A stretch of 64,000 nucleotides of DNA from Allobacillus halotolerans (GTDB lineage Bacteria > Bacillota > Bacilli > Bacillales > Alkalibacillaceae): the NCBI RefSeq assembly GCF_028743495.1, contig NZ_CP117968.1; one strand, written 5' to 3'. Position 1 is the first letter of the stretch, and each line of letters starts with the position of its first letter. Of the stretch, positions 7,878-16,644 are shown piece after piece. The translations under genes and the position numbers were made by a program. A model generated the notes under the pieces. That model ran no database searches, was not told where the DNA came from, and was given only the letters and a program-made list of their open reading frames with translations.

Positions 7878-8297
7878 TTAATTGGATTGATCCAGATAAC
7901 CTTGTAGGATCAACACGGCTGCCATTTTATCAATGACTTTTTTTCTCTTTTTGCGACTCATATCCGCTTCAAGAAGAACACGTTCAGCAGCCATCGACGT
8001 CAACCGTTCGTCCCATAAGATCGTTTCGATACCAAGTTCATCTTCAAGAAACGTGGCAAAACGCTTCGATGCCTCTCCACGATCGCCGATCGTTCCATTC
8101 ATATGCTTGGGAAGACCGACGACGGCTTTATTGATTTCGTGTTCTTTGATGATTGATTCCAATTTCGAAAACACTTGGTCAAAACCCGCTTTTTCATCCC
8201 AAGAAATTGTTTCAATCCCTTGAGCCGTAAAATGTAGGGCATCAGAAACAGCTACGCCGATGGTTTTCTCCCCCACATCTAATCCTAATATCCTCAT
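7878..8297 (-). CDS. ruvX: RuvX/YqgF family Holliday junction resolvase-like nuclease
   Basis: 139-aa RNase H-fold protein. The first strand ILGLDVGEKTIGVAVSD carries the first catalytic Asp; VVGLPKHMNGTIG and LWDERLTSMAAERVL supply the remaining acidic residues. Family members process pre-16S rRNA 5' ends or resolve Holliday junctions, depending on species. Its ATG overlaps the ireB stop by 4 bases, so translation is coupled. Confidence 0.94.
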   Translation of the reverse strand: MRILGLDVGEKTIGVAVSDALHFTAQGIETISWDEKAGFDQVFSKLESIIKEHEINKAVVGLPKHMNGTIGDRGEASKRFATFLEDELGIETILWDERLTSMAAERVLLEADMSRKKRKKVIDKMAAVLILQGYLDQSN

Positions 8298-8566
8298 CGA
8301 TGATCCTCTTTATTCGTTTTTAAGTAATGCTTGACCACTTCCTCAATCAACTCATCTCGTTCAACTTTGCGGATCATATTCCGTGCATCTCGATGACGGG
8401 GGATGTAAGCAGGGTCCCCTGATAATAGATAGCCAACAATTTGATTGATTGGATTATAGCCTTTTTCCTCAAGTGATTCATACACCGAATGTAAAATTTC
8501 ATTTACGACTTGTTCTTGAGAGTCATCAGAAAACTGGAACTTCATCGTATGATCTTGATTATCCAT
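8294..8566 (-). CDS. ireB: IreB family regulatory phosphoprotein (YrzL)
   Basis: 90-aa UPF0297/IreB protein. The family member in Enterococcus is a substrate of the PASTA kinase IreK and controls cephalosporin resistance. The N-terminal MDNQDHTMKFQF segment holds the Thr typically phosphorylated there; the helical core EILHSVYESLEEKGYNPINQIVGYLLSGDPAYIPRH is nearly invariant in the family. A GGGGGG-rich ribosome site precedes the ATG. It sits between alaS and ruvX, the standard Firmicute arrangement. Confidence 0.95.
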   Translation of the reverse strand: MDNQDHTMKFQFSDDSQEQVVNEILHSVYESLEEKGYNPINQIVGYLLSGDPAYIPRHRDARNMIRKVERDELIEEVVKHYLKTNKEDHR

Positions 8567-8615
8567 AATTGATCCCCCTCACTTCTACTTACCCTCATTA
8601 TAAACGTAAATGTAT

Positions 8616-11255
8616 TCAAGAAGAAACATTTTTAATATAGTCTTTTGCTGATTCCAGTGCTTCATTGATTTTTTCAGGATTTTTTCCGCCTGCTTGAGCC
8701 ATGTCTGGACGGCCTCCACCGCCGCCACCGCAAATACTTGCTGCTTGTTTAACCATATTTCCTGCATGGTAACCTTTTTTAACTAAATCTTCCGAGACAC
8801 TGCCGGCAAGTTGTACTTTTTCACCGTTTTCGATTGCCAACAGGATGATTCCTGAAGTCAATTGCTGTTTAAACTCATCTACCATTTGTCTGAGTGCATT
8901 CATGTCTTTCACATTAACTTTTGCAGCCAAGAGTGGAACACCTTCAATATTTTCCGTTTGTTCGATTAAGTCAGCTGCTTCAGCATTTGCTAGACGGGCA
9001 GATAATGATTCGTTTTCTTTTTGTATTGACTTCATTTCTGTAAACAATGATTCGATTCGTTGTGGAACTTGATCTTCCTTCGTTTTCAACAAGGTTGCTG
9101 CCTGTTGTAATTGGGATTCTTTCTCTTCAAAAAATTCATAAGCACCTTTGCTCGTCTTTGCTTCAATACGTCTCGTACCAGCACCTATTCCCGACTCTGA
9201 AATAATCTTAAATAAGCCAATCTCAGCTGTGTTTTGCACATGGCAACCACCACATAGCTCGAGACTATATTCACCAATCGAAACGACACGAACTTCTTTT
9301 CCGTATTTTTCACCAAAAAGCGCCATTGCACCCATTTCTTTAGCCTCTTGAATGTCATGATAACTGACGCCTACGTTGATGGAATCCCAAATTTTTTCAT
9401 TCACGTTTTTCTCGATTTCACTCAATTCCTCTTCCGTAACAGCATTGAAATGAGAGAAGTCGAATCGTAGACGACCGGGCGCAACAAGTGACCCTGATTG
9501 ATTGACGTGATCGCCTAGTACATCTTTTAGCGCTTGATGCAATAGGTGCGTAGCTGTATGATTTTTGATCACTTTCTTCCGTTTCTGCTGGTCGACTGTC
9601 GCTTTTACAGATTCCTGATTACTCAATCTACCTTCCTCTACTTTAATGCGATGTAGATGTTGTCCATTTGGCGCTTTTTGAACGTCCAATACAGAAGCTT
9701 TTCCGTTTTCTGATTGGATGATTCCTTCATCCGCAACCTGACCGCCACTCTCTGCATAAAAAGGTGTCTCCTTCAAAAATAAATAGGCTTCATCACCTTG
9801 GTTTACTTCTTGAACTTCTTGTCTGTCCTTAATTAATGCTGCGACGGTAGATTGAATAGTTAATTGTTCATAGCCTGTAAATTGACTTTCTACATGGATT
9901 TCTCTTAGTACTTGGTCTTGAACCTGCATGGAGTCAACGTTTTGTCGAGCTGCCCGCGCACGTTGACGCTGTGCTGCCATTTCTTTTTCAAATCCTGCTT
10001 CGTCTATTTGAAAGCCTTCATCTTGGATATATTCTTCAGTCAGTTCTTTCGGAAATCCATACGTGTCATAAAGAACAAACACTTCATTACCAGGGAAGAT
10101 ATAACTTCCTTTTTCTTTTTCTTGTTTCATTATTTTTTCTAAAATCGCAAGTCCCTCTTGAAGCGTTTCATGAAAACGTTCTTCTTCCTTCCGGATGACA
10201 TTCTGGATGAAGTCACTTTTCTCACTGACTTCTGGATAGAAGTCCTTCATAATATCTGCAACGACTTCGACCAACTGATAAATGAACGGTTGGTTCATAC
10301 CCAGTTCTTTCGAAAAACGTACCGCTCTTCTTAATAGTCTTCTTAAAACGTAACCTCTTCCTTCATTTGAAGGCAACGCTCCATCTCCAATCGCAAATGC
10401 TACGGTTCTTACATGATCGGCGACGACTTTAAATGCTGTATCGACTTCTTTTGCTTTACCATATGTTTTCCCACTGATTTCTTCAATTTTTTCAAGGATC
10501 GGTTTAAATAGATCCGTTTCAAAATTCGTAGGTGTATCTTGTATGACAGAAACAATCCGTTCCAAGCCCATACCTGTATCAATGTTTTTGTTCGGTAATG
10601 GTGTATACGTATGGTCTGGATTATGGTTAAACTGAGAAAAGACTAAATTCCAAATTTCCAAATATCGTTCATTTTCACCGCCTGGATATAACTCTGGATT
10701 TTTTGGATCGTTTCCATATTTTTCGCCACGATCATAAAAGATTTCTGAGTTTGGACCACTTGGACCTTCACCGATATCCCAAAAGTTTTCTTCAATACGA
10801 ATAATTCTCTCTACAGGCAGGCCAATTCTTTCTGCCCAGATCTTATATGCTTCCTCATCCTCTGGGTGAACTGTTACCGATAATTTTTCCGGATCAAATC
10901 CAACCCAATCCTTGCTCGTCAAAAATTCCCATGCCCACTCAATCGCTTCTTCTTTAAAATACTCACCAATGGAAAAGTTGCCGAGCATTTCAAAAAATGT
11001 GTGGTGACGAGCAGTAAATCCAACGTTTTCAATATCATTTGTTCGGATAGCCTTTTGAGCATTGACGATTCTTGGATTATCCGGAATGACTCGTCCATCA
11101 AAATACTTTTTTAACGTTGCAACCCCACTATTAATCCATAATAAAGTCGGGTCTTCATGGGGAACCAATGATTGACTAGGTTCCACCGAGTGTTTTTTCT
11201 CTTGAAAAAAGTCCAAAAACATTTGTCGTACTTCACTTGATGTCAGTATTTTCAT
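8616..11255 (-). CDS. alaS: Alanyl-tRNA synthetase
   Basis: 879-aa class II synthetase charging tRNAAla. The N-terminal catalytic core includes RHHTFFEMLGNFS (motif 2 region) and LPSNEGRGYVLRRLLRRAVR. The editing domain carries the zinc ligands in HTATHLLHQAL and CGGCH, which remove mischarged Ser and Gly. The C-terminal oligomerisation and glycine-rich C-Ala tail (CGGGGGGRPDMAQAGG) is complete. Expression should follow uncharged tRNAAla through the T-box upstream. The distance from the T-box terminator to the ATG is about 350 bases, far longer than usual, because a 21-bp tandem repeat lies between them. Confidence 0.98.
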   Translation of the reverse strand: MKILTSSEVRQMFLDFFQEKKHSVEPSQSLVPHEDPTLLWINSGVATLKKYFDGRVIPDNPRIVNAQKAIRTNDIENVGFTARHHTFFEMLGNFSIGEYFKEEAIEWAWEFLTSKDWVGFDPEKLSVTVHPEDEEAYKIWAERIGLPVERIIRIEENFWDIGEGPSGPNSEIFYDRGEKYGNDPKNPELYPGGENERYLEIWNLVFSQFNHNPDHTYTPLPNKNIDTGMGLERIVSVIQDTPTNFETDLFKPILEKIEEISGKTYGKAKEVDTAFKVVADHVRTVAFAIGDGALPSNEGRGYVLRRLLRRAVRFSKELGMNQPFIYQLVEVVADIMKDFYPEVSEKSDFIQNVIRKEEERFHETLQEGLAILEKIMKQEKEKGSYIFPGNEVFVLYDTYGFPKELTEEYIQDEGFQIDEAGFEKEMAAQRQRARAARQNVDSMQVQDQVLREIHVESQFTGYEQLTIQSTVAALIKDRQEVQEVNQGDEAYLFLKETPFYAESGGQVADEGIIQSENGKASVLDVQKAPNGQHLHRIKVEEGRLSNQESVKATVDQQKRKKVIKNHTATHLLHQALKDVLGDHVNQSGSLVAPGRLRFDFSHFNAVTEEELSEIEKNVNEKIWDSINVGVSYHDIQEAKEMGAMALFGEKYGKEVRVVSIGEYSLELCGGCHVQNTAEIGLFKIISESGIGAGTRRIEAKTSKGAYEFFEEKESQLQQAATLLKTKEDQVPQRIESLFTEMKSIQKENESLSARLANAEAADLIEQTENIEGVPLLAAKVNVKDMNALRQMVDEFKQQLTSGIILLAIENGEKVQLAGSVSEDLVKKGYHAGNMVKQAASICGGGGGGRPDMAQAGGKNPEKINEALESAKDYIKNVSS

Positions 11256-11319
11256 CGTTTTTCCTCCTTAAAAATTCTCATTTAAAATATAAAGCATTGT
11301 TAACGTCTGTGGTTGCTCT

Positions 11320-11575
11320 TTGGCAGCTTTGCTCGATTTTTCGACGGCTTCGCTCGGCTTTTCGACGGCTTCGCTCGACTTTTCGACGGCTTCACTCGAT
11401 TTTTCAGCGGCTCCGCTCGTTTTTTCGACGGCTCCGCTCGTTTTTTCGACGGCTTCGCTCGATTTATCGGTGGCTTCGTTCGACTTTTCGGCGGCTTCGC
11501 TCGACTTTTCAGCGGCTTCACTCGACTTTTCAGCGGCTTCACTCGACTTTTCAGCGGCTTCATTCGATATTAAGA
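11320..11575 (-). repeat. Minisatellite: 12 units of exactly 21 bp in the alaS leader
   Basis: Twelve tandem copies of a 21-bp unit of the type CGGCTTCGCTCGACTTTTCGA (+ strand), with GCTT/GCTC landmarks at 11326, 11347, 11368 and so on every 21 bases to 11557. Units differ by substitutions only. Because 21 is a multiple of 3, all six frames stay open; the minus strand would read a Glu/Ala/Lys/Ser heptad. That frame could only begin at a TTG (11609) in the T-box terminator tail with no ribosome site, so I do not call it a gene. The array is transcribed whenever the T-box reads through into alaS. Confidence 0.93.
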
Positions 11576-11607
11576 ATTTAATACGTACGTTTAACTGAGC
11601 CAAATAC

Positions 11608-11883
11608 AAAAAAGCCCCTACAGTATGATGTAGGGACGGTTATCCGCGGTGCCACCCTGATTATAGACTTTGCCTTGGTCAATTCTTCCCATTCAGAATG
11701 ATAACCAAATAAAGCCTATCAGCTCAAACACCGTAACGGAGTGGACCGGCGGGGATTAGCCGCTCTCTGGAATAGCGTTCAATGACATTCACTTAGCGTC
11801 TTTTACAGCCAGGAAGACGCCTCTCTTGAAGTGATTCTGTCATTTACTCGTTTCCTTCATCGATTTCGTGAATTTTTGCTTCT
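11608..11883 (-). promoter_or_regulatory. T-box leader, alanine-specific, for alaS
   Basis: Reading the minus strand: Stem I with the AGAGAG and CTGGCTG distal motifs, then the specifier loop, where GAAC is followed by GCT (Ala) and A (near 11775). Next come the T-box sequence AGGGTGGCACCGCGG (about 11643-11659) and a terminator stem CCCTACA/TGTAGGGG with a T run ending near 11608. Uncharged tRNAAla should stabilise the antiterminator and allow alaS transcription. The T-box bulge base is C, which would not pair with the usual A73 of tRNAAla; the specifier and downstream gene still make Ala clear. Confidence 0.93.
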
Positions 11884-11889
11884 GTCGTT

Positions 11890-11918
11890 ATTATATTGAA
11901 TCTCTATAAGGCTGTCAA
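11890..11918 (-). promoter_or_regulatory. Consensus sigma-A promoter of the alaS T-box transcript
   Basis: Minus strand TTGACA (11918-11913), 17-bp spacer, TATAAT (11895-11890): 12 of 12 consensus bases at ideal spacing. The predicted start is near 11883, just before T-box Stem I. The -35 lies 10 bases from the stop of the zinc-ribbon gene. Confidence 0.9.
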
Positions 11919-11927
11919 TTTCTACTA

Positions 11928-12095
11928 TCATTCATCAGAAAATAAATCTTCTAAAAAATACTCAGGTTGGTGCAATTGGCTGACCATTTCTCTTGATTGT
12001 TGGTTCTGATTGACTTCTACGAGGCAATTCCAGCAATAAAATCGTCCTTCATTGATCAGTCCTATGTTGGGTGTGTGACAATTTGGGCATTTCAT
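11928..12095 (-). CDS. Small zinc-ribbon protein, 55 aa
   Basis: Begins MKCPNCHTPNIG; after about 11 more residues comes FYCWNCLVEV. The two CxxC pairs 15 residues apart form a rubredoxin-type zinc ribbon. The tail (REMVSQLHQPEYFLEDLFSDE) is helical and acidic. Ribosome site AAAGGAG lies 9 bases before the ATG and the stop is at 11928. It lies 123 bases after recD2 on the same strand with no terminator between, so it may be the last gene of the recD2 unit. No function is known to me; a protein- or nucleic-acid-binding adaptor is a guess. Confidence 0.82.
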   Translation of the reverse strand: MKCPNCHTPNIGLINEGRFYCWNCLVEVNQNQQSREMVSQLHQPEYFLEDLFSDE

Positions 12096-12218
12096 GGAAA
12101 ATAACTCCTTTGTATTTTCCTCTCATTTTTTGTTATGAGCGCCCAATTTATGCATTTTAAATTCAATCGTTTGCCGCTTCAATACTCAACTTCATTATGA
12201 CACAACGTTTGTATCATA

Positions 12219-14651
12219 TTATTCCATAAAATCATAGGGTGATAAATCATCATCATGTTTTTCGGCATCTTCTAACGGAAGGCCTTCAAAATCATCTTCT
12301 GTATTGTTCTCCGTTTTCACATCATTTGCTTCGGTCGTTTTAGTAGGTTGTGCTTTTTCTTGCGTCCTACCCAGTTCTTTTGATGAGTGATTGACTTCCG
12401 TCGCGTCATTACGATCGATTTCTTCTACACTCATTCCCCAAACATACTTAAGCCGTTCGACTAACGTCGTATTACGGTTAAAAAAGTTCTTCTGCTTCAA
12501 CCCATCCATGAATTGATTATATTCACCACAAATAATGAGTGATGACTTTCCTCGGGTGATCGCTGTGTAAATTAAATTTTTGACGAGCATTCTTCTGAAA
12601 GAGCGAACAATTGGAATGATCACAATTGGAAATTCCGAGCCTTGTGATTTATGGATCGAAATGGCGTAAGCGAGCATCAACTGATTGAAATCTTGCCGTG
12701 TATATGAAACTTCTAATCCTTCAAAGTCCACAATCATTTCTTCTTTTTTCGTTTCCGTTTCCGTTGGTTTTTTAATGGCTCTGATTTCTCCGATATCTCC
12801 GTTAAACACTTTCTTTTCTGGTTGATTAACGAGTTGAATCACTTTGTCCCCGGATCGATAGACCGAATCGAAGTGCTTGATTTCTCGTTTTTGCTGAGAA
12901 GGCGGATTAAACAGCTGCTGCAACGTTTCATTTAATGCATGAATACCCGCTTTCGATCGGTACATAGGGGCCAATACTTGTATATCCCGTTGCGTATATC
13001 CTTTTGCCAATGCACGCTCGACTATTTTTTCAATGACGATTCCTGTGTTTTCAGTTGATGTCGGGAAAAAATTAAAGTCACTGGACTTCGATAAATCGAG
13101 TTCTTCTAAACGGTCATTTTTAATCGCATGTGCTAACTTAATAATCGATGAATCTTCTTTTTGTCGATAGATTTCTTCCAATCTGGCCACTTTAATGCAA
13201 TCCGACTTCAATAAATCAGACAGTACTTCACCTGGTCCGACGGAGGGCAATTGATCTTCATCCCCTACAAGGATGACTTTCATCGAAGAAGGTATAGCTT
13301 TGACCAACCGATTGGCAAGCCAAACATCGACCATCGAAAATTCATCGATGATGATTAACTTTCCATCCAGTTGGTTACCAGCATCATACTCGAACTCACT
13401 CTCTCCGCTCCAACCGAGCAAACTGTGGATGGTTTTCGCCTTCATCCCTGTCGATTCACTCAATCGCTTGGCAGCTCGGCCTGTCGGTGCACATAGCAAG
13501 TAATCGGAATCTTTGATTGTTTTCTCTTTATCACACAGTTTTTGGTAGCTCTCCAAGATACCTTTTACAACGGTCGTCTTACCAGTGCCTGGACCGCCAG
13601 TCAATATCATGACTTTTTCATCCAAAGCCATCTTGATCGCTTCATATTGTTCTTCACCGTATGAAATACCTTCTCGCTCTTCTAAATCACCAATGAATTT
13701 CAACAGTTCGCTTTCTTCATAGGATGTATCCTCTTTTACCTCTTGGATTCGAGCTAATTGAGACGCAATTCCTTCTTCTGCAAAGTAAAGCTGAGGGAGA
13801 TATATCCGATCATCTTCTTTCACAAGTAAAGATTCTTCGATTAGTGATTGAAAAAAGGTTTGAAATGAAAAACCAACTTGTGCTCCACGCGAAAATAATA
13901 ATTCCGTTGCCTGACGAATCAAGTAATTTTCGTAGACGAAAACATGACCGTTGAGTGACTCTTCTTCCAACACATGCAAAATACCTGCTTGAATTCGTGT
14001 TGGATGATCATTGCGGATTCCAATCTGCTGGGCAATTTCATCTGCACGCTGAAAACCGAACCCTTCAATTTGGAATACAAGTTGGTAGGGATTTTCTGTT
14101 AATACGTCCAAGGTTTTTTCTTGATGTAACGCATAAATTTTTTGCGCAAGCTGCAGTCCTATTCCGTATTTGGATAATTCAACGGTGACACGATCGAAAC
14201 CTTGATGAAGTCGTAAGTCTTGAATAAACTGCTGCTTTGTTTCTGTTTTCAACGACACAATGCCATCTAAAACTGTTTCATCCCTGAGCACTTTTTCGAC
14301 GGTATCGATTCCCAACTTACCAACAATTTTTTGTGCTGTTTTCAATCCGATCCCATAAAATAAATCGCTTGAGAGATAGCGGATTAAGCTTTCCTCTGTT
14401 TTCGGCAACTCTTTCTCATACGTGAAGGCATGAAATTGATCACCAAATCGAGGATGACTTTCCATTTTGCCGTAAAATATATAATCGTTTCCATACGTAA
14501 GTTTCGGAAAATGACCTTTAACAACAAATTCATCTTCTTTTAAGTCTATATTCGTTTCATCCAGTTTGATCGATGCGATGGAAAATTGTTTTTCGGCATT
14601 ATGAAAAATCATATGATTCAATTGGCCTTTGATATAAAGTTGATCAGTCAT
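12219..14651 (-). CDS. recD2: ATP-dependent RecD-like DNA helicase RecD2
   Basis: 810-aa SF1B 5'-3' helicase of the RecD2 type, not partnered with RecBC. The N-terminal region holds OB-like and helix-hairpin-helix segments (FYGIGLKTAQKIVGKLG, NPYQLVFQIEGFGFQRADEIA). The helicase core has Walker A GGPGTGKTTVV, CAPTGRAAKRL, LIIDEFSMVD, VLVGDEDQLPSVGPG, and the C-terminal AYAISIHKSQGSEFP and YTAITRG motifs. RecD2 acts in replication-fork repair and recombination in B. subtilis. I chose ATG 14651 because AAGGAG lies 9 bases upstream. The acidic C-terminal 70 residues are low complexity. Confidence 0.96.
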   Translation of the reverse strand: MTDQLYIKGQLNHMIFHNAEKQFSIASIKLDETNIDLKEDEFVVKGHFPKLTYGNDYIFYGKMESHPRFGDQFHAFTYEKELPKTEESLIRYLSSDLFYGIGLKTAQKIVGKLGIDTVEKVLRDETVLDGIVSLKTETKQQFIQDLRLHQGFDRVTVELSKYGIGLQLAQKIYALHQEKTLDVLTENPYQLVFQIEGFGFQRADEIAQQIGIRNDHPTRIQAGILHVLEEESLNGHVFVYENYLIRQATELLFSRGAQVGFSFQTFFQSLIEESLLVKEDDRIYLPQLYFAEEGIASQLARIQEVKEDTSYEESELLKFIGDLEEREGISYGEEQYEAIKMALDEKVMILTGGPGTGKTTVVKGILESYQKLCDKEKTIKDSDYLLCAPTGRAAKRLSESTGMKAKTIHSLLGWSGESEFEYDAGNQLDGKLIIIDEFSMVDVWLANRLVKAIPSSMKVILVGDEDQLPSVGPGEVLSDLLKSDCIKVARLEEIYRQKEDSSIIKLAHAIKNDRLEELDLSKSSDFNFFPTSTENTGIVIEKIVERALAKGYTQRDIQVLAPMYRSKAGIHALNETLQQLFNPPSQQKREIKHFDSVYRSGDKVIQLVNQPEKKVFNGDIGEIRAIKKPTETETKKEEMIVDFEGLEVSYTRQDFNQLMLAYAISIHKSQGSEFPIVIIPIVRSFRRMLVKNLIYTAITRGKSSLIICGEYNQFMDGLKQKNFFNRNTTLVERLKYVWGMSVEEIDRNDATEVNHSSKELGRTQEKAQPTKTTEANDVKTENNTEDDFEGLPLEDAEKHDDDLSPYDFME

Positions 14652-14682
14652 TCCATCTATCTCCTTCAACGATCCAGTTGAG

Positions 14683-15345
14683 TTACCCTTCACTCAAATA
14701 TTCTTCGACTTTAATTTTACCATCTGCCGCAAGCATGTGGTCTGGCTGTGCATCGAGAGTTTTTTTGAAAAAAGTTAAAGCTTTCTTCGGCTGCTCCTTA
14801 TGCAAATAACATACAGCCGTATTATAAAGTGCATCTGCATGTTGGTCATCCAATTCCGTGACATACAACAACTGATTCAGTGCATGGTCGATCTGCTCAT
14901 TATAAGCTAAGCTTAAGCCATACTGGAACTGAATTTCTGTGTCTGACTTTTTCAACTCACTTGCTCGTTGAAAGAATGGAAGCGCCAGCTTTTCGTTTTG
15001 CTGATTTCTCAAAGAAACAGCGAGCATATAATAAGCATCTGCATCATCTAATCCAAATCGAACCGCGTTTTGAAATTCTTTTGCGGCTTGTTGGTAATTT
15101 TTCTGTTCGAAATGGAGCACACCTAGGCCGTAATAAGCGGTTCCTGATTTAGAATCAATTTCGATCGCACGATTAAAGAAATTTTGTGCTTTATCATATT
15201 CACCTACATGGTTTAATAGATTTCCGAAATTGATAAAGCCTACTGGATCTGTTGGATTTTCTTCGATGTATTGATTGAATGTATTAGCGGCTTCTTCTAG
15301 CTCATTCGCTTGCATATGTTCGATTCCTTTTTCAATTAAGTTCAT
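14683..15345 (-). CDS. yrrB: Tetratricopeptide repeat protein (YrrB family)
   Basis: 220-aa soluble protein consisting almost wholly of TPR helix pairs, about six repeats. Repeats begin near PVGFINFGNLLNHVGEYDKA, SGTAYYGLGVLHFEQKNYQQA, DADAYYMLAVSLRNQ and HADALYNTAVCYLHKEQPKKA. TPR arrays bind protein partners; the YrrB partner is not established. The gene lies just upstream of recD2 with a 31-base gap, as in B. subtilis, suggesting cotranscription. The ATG has AAAGGAG 9 bases before it. Confidence 0.92.
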   Translation of the reverse strand: MNLIEKGIEHMQANELEEAANTFNQYIEENPTDPVGFINFGNLLNHVGEYDKAQNFFNRAIEIDSKSGTAYYGLGVLHFEQKNYQQAAKEFQNAVRFGLDDADAYYMLAVSLRNQQNEKLALPFFQRASELKKSDTEIQFQYGLSLAYNEQIDHALNQLLYVTELDDQHADALYNTAVCYLHKEQPKKALTFFKKTLDAQPDHMLAADGKIKVEEYLSEG

Positions 15346-15486
15346 CAGGTTGACTCCTTTCGGTTAATTCGTTGATCGTCTTTTTATTCTATCGTATCGT
15401 AGAAGTAATGCGAAGAAAATATTTTCGTTATAAAAGTATGTATTTTCTTATCAATATCCTTCTATTGAATCAATCGTTTATCTGGC

Positions 15487-15514
15487 AAAAAAGCCACCAC
15501 AATAAATGTGCTGA
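15487..15514 (-). terminator. Terminator after mnmA
   Basis: Minus strand stem GTCAGCACA/TGTGGTGGC with one mismatch and one wobble, 5-base loop, then six T. It ends the cymR-desulfurase-mnmA unit. Confidence 0.8.
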
Positions 15515-15517
15515 CTT

Positions 15518-16633
15518 TTAAGCTAGATATGTTAGTTGTTTACCGTCTTTAAAAGCGCGATCGATGGTTCCGCCACCTAAGCAACGTTCGCCATCATAGA
15601 AAACGACTGCTTGACCTGGTGTAATCGCTCGTTGAGGTTCTTTAAAGATGACTTCTGCCTGATCTTTCTCCGAATCCACGACGACACGAACGGCATAATC
15701 TTCCTGTCTATATCTGAATTTGGCCGTACACTCAATAGGCGCACTTAAATCAATATCCGCTAACCAATTCAAGTGAACAGCTTCTAAAGAATCTGAATAA
15801 AGCGCTTCGTTGTTAAAGCTTTGTCCTACATAGAGAATATTCTCTTCTAAGTTTTTTCCGATGACAAACCAAGGGTCACCTGCACCACCGATTCCAAGAC
15901 CTTGTCTTTGACCGATTGTGTAATACATTAATCCGTCGTGTTTACCTTTCACTTCACCTTCTAATGTTTGCATTTCACCTGGTTTAGCTGGTAGGTATTC
16001 ACTCAAAAACTCTTTGAAGTTTCTTTCGCCAATAAAACAAATTCCTGTGCTGTCTTTCTTTGTTGCAGTTGCTAAATCATGTTTTTTGGCAATTTCACGG
16101 ACTTCAGACTTATCAAGCTCTCCTAATGGAAACATCAGTCTCGGGAGTATTTCTTTCGGTATTTGATTCAAGAAATACGTTTGATCTTTATTTGAATCAA
16201 CTCCGCGAAGCATTTGTGCTTGACCATCTATTTCACTGACACGGGCATAATGCCCAGTCGCCAAGTAATCTGCTCCTAACCCCATTGCATGGTCTAAGAA
16301 AGCCTTGAATTTAATCTCTTTATTACACATGACATCCGGATTCGGCGTTCGTCCCGCTTTATATTCATCTAAAAAGTAGGTAAACACTTTATCCCAATAT
16401 TGCTTTTCAAAATTTACGGAGTAGTACGGAATGTCTAACTGGTTAGCAACACGTGCAACGTCTTCGTAATCTTCCGTCGCTGTGCATACACCAAACTCAT
16501 CTGTGTCATCCCAGTTTTTCATGAAAATTCCTACGACATCATAACCTTGTTGTTTCAAAAGCAACGCAGTAACAGATGAATCGACGCCTCCAGACATACC
16601 GACCACTACTCTTGTGTCTTCTGGCTTTTTCAT
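15518..16633 (-). CDS. mnmA: tRNA-specific 2-thiouridylase MnmA
   Basis: 371-aa enzyme that installs the 2-thio group on wobble U34 of tRNALys, Glu and Gln. The ATP pyrophosphatase loop is GMSGGVDSSV (residues 12-21). The two catalytic cysteines are in NPDVMCNKEIKF and DSTGICFIGERNF. The C-terminal beta-barrel ends in RAITPGQAVVFYDGERCLGGG. It lies 11 bases after its sulfur donor gene, the dedicated YrvO-type cysteine desulfurase, so the two probably act as a pair. Confidence 0.97.
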   Translation of the reverse strand: MKKPEDTRVVVGMSGGVDSSVTALLLKQQGYDVVGIFMKNWDDTDEFGVCTATEDYEDVARVANQLDIPYYSVNFEKQYWDKVFTYFLDEYKAGRTPNPDVMCNKEIKFKAFLDHAMGLGADYLATGHYARVSEIDGQAQMLRGVDSNKDQTYFLNQIPKEILPRLMFPLGELDKSEVREIAKKHDLATATKKDSTGICFIGERNFKEFLSEYLPAKPGEMQTLEGEVKGKHDGLMYYTIGQRQGLGIGGAGDPWFVIGKNLEENILYVGQSFNNEALYSDSLEAVHLNWLADIDLSAPIECTAKFRYRQEDYAVRVVVDSEKDQAEVIFKEPQRAITPGQAVVFYDGERCLGGGTIDRAFKDGKQLTYLA

Positions 16634-16644
16634 TTTTTCACCAC

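Noticed and set aside
11268..11609. 113-aa frame of Glu/Ala/Lys/Ser heptads on the minus strand over the alaS-leader repeat
   Set aside because: It starts at a TTG within the T-box terminator tail with no ribosome site. A 21-bp repeat leaves every frame open, so openness is not evidence of coding.
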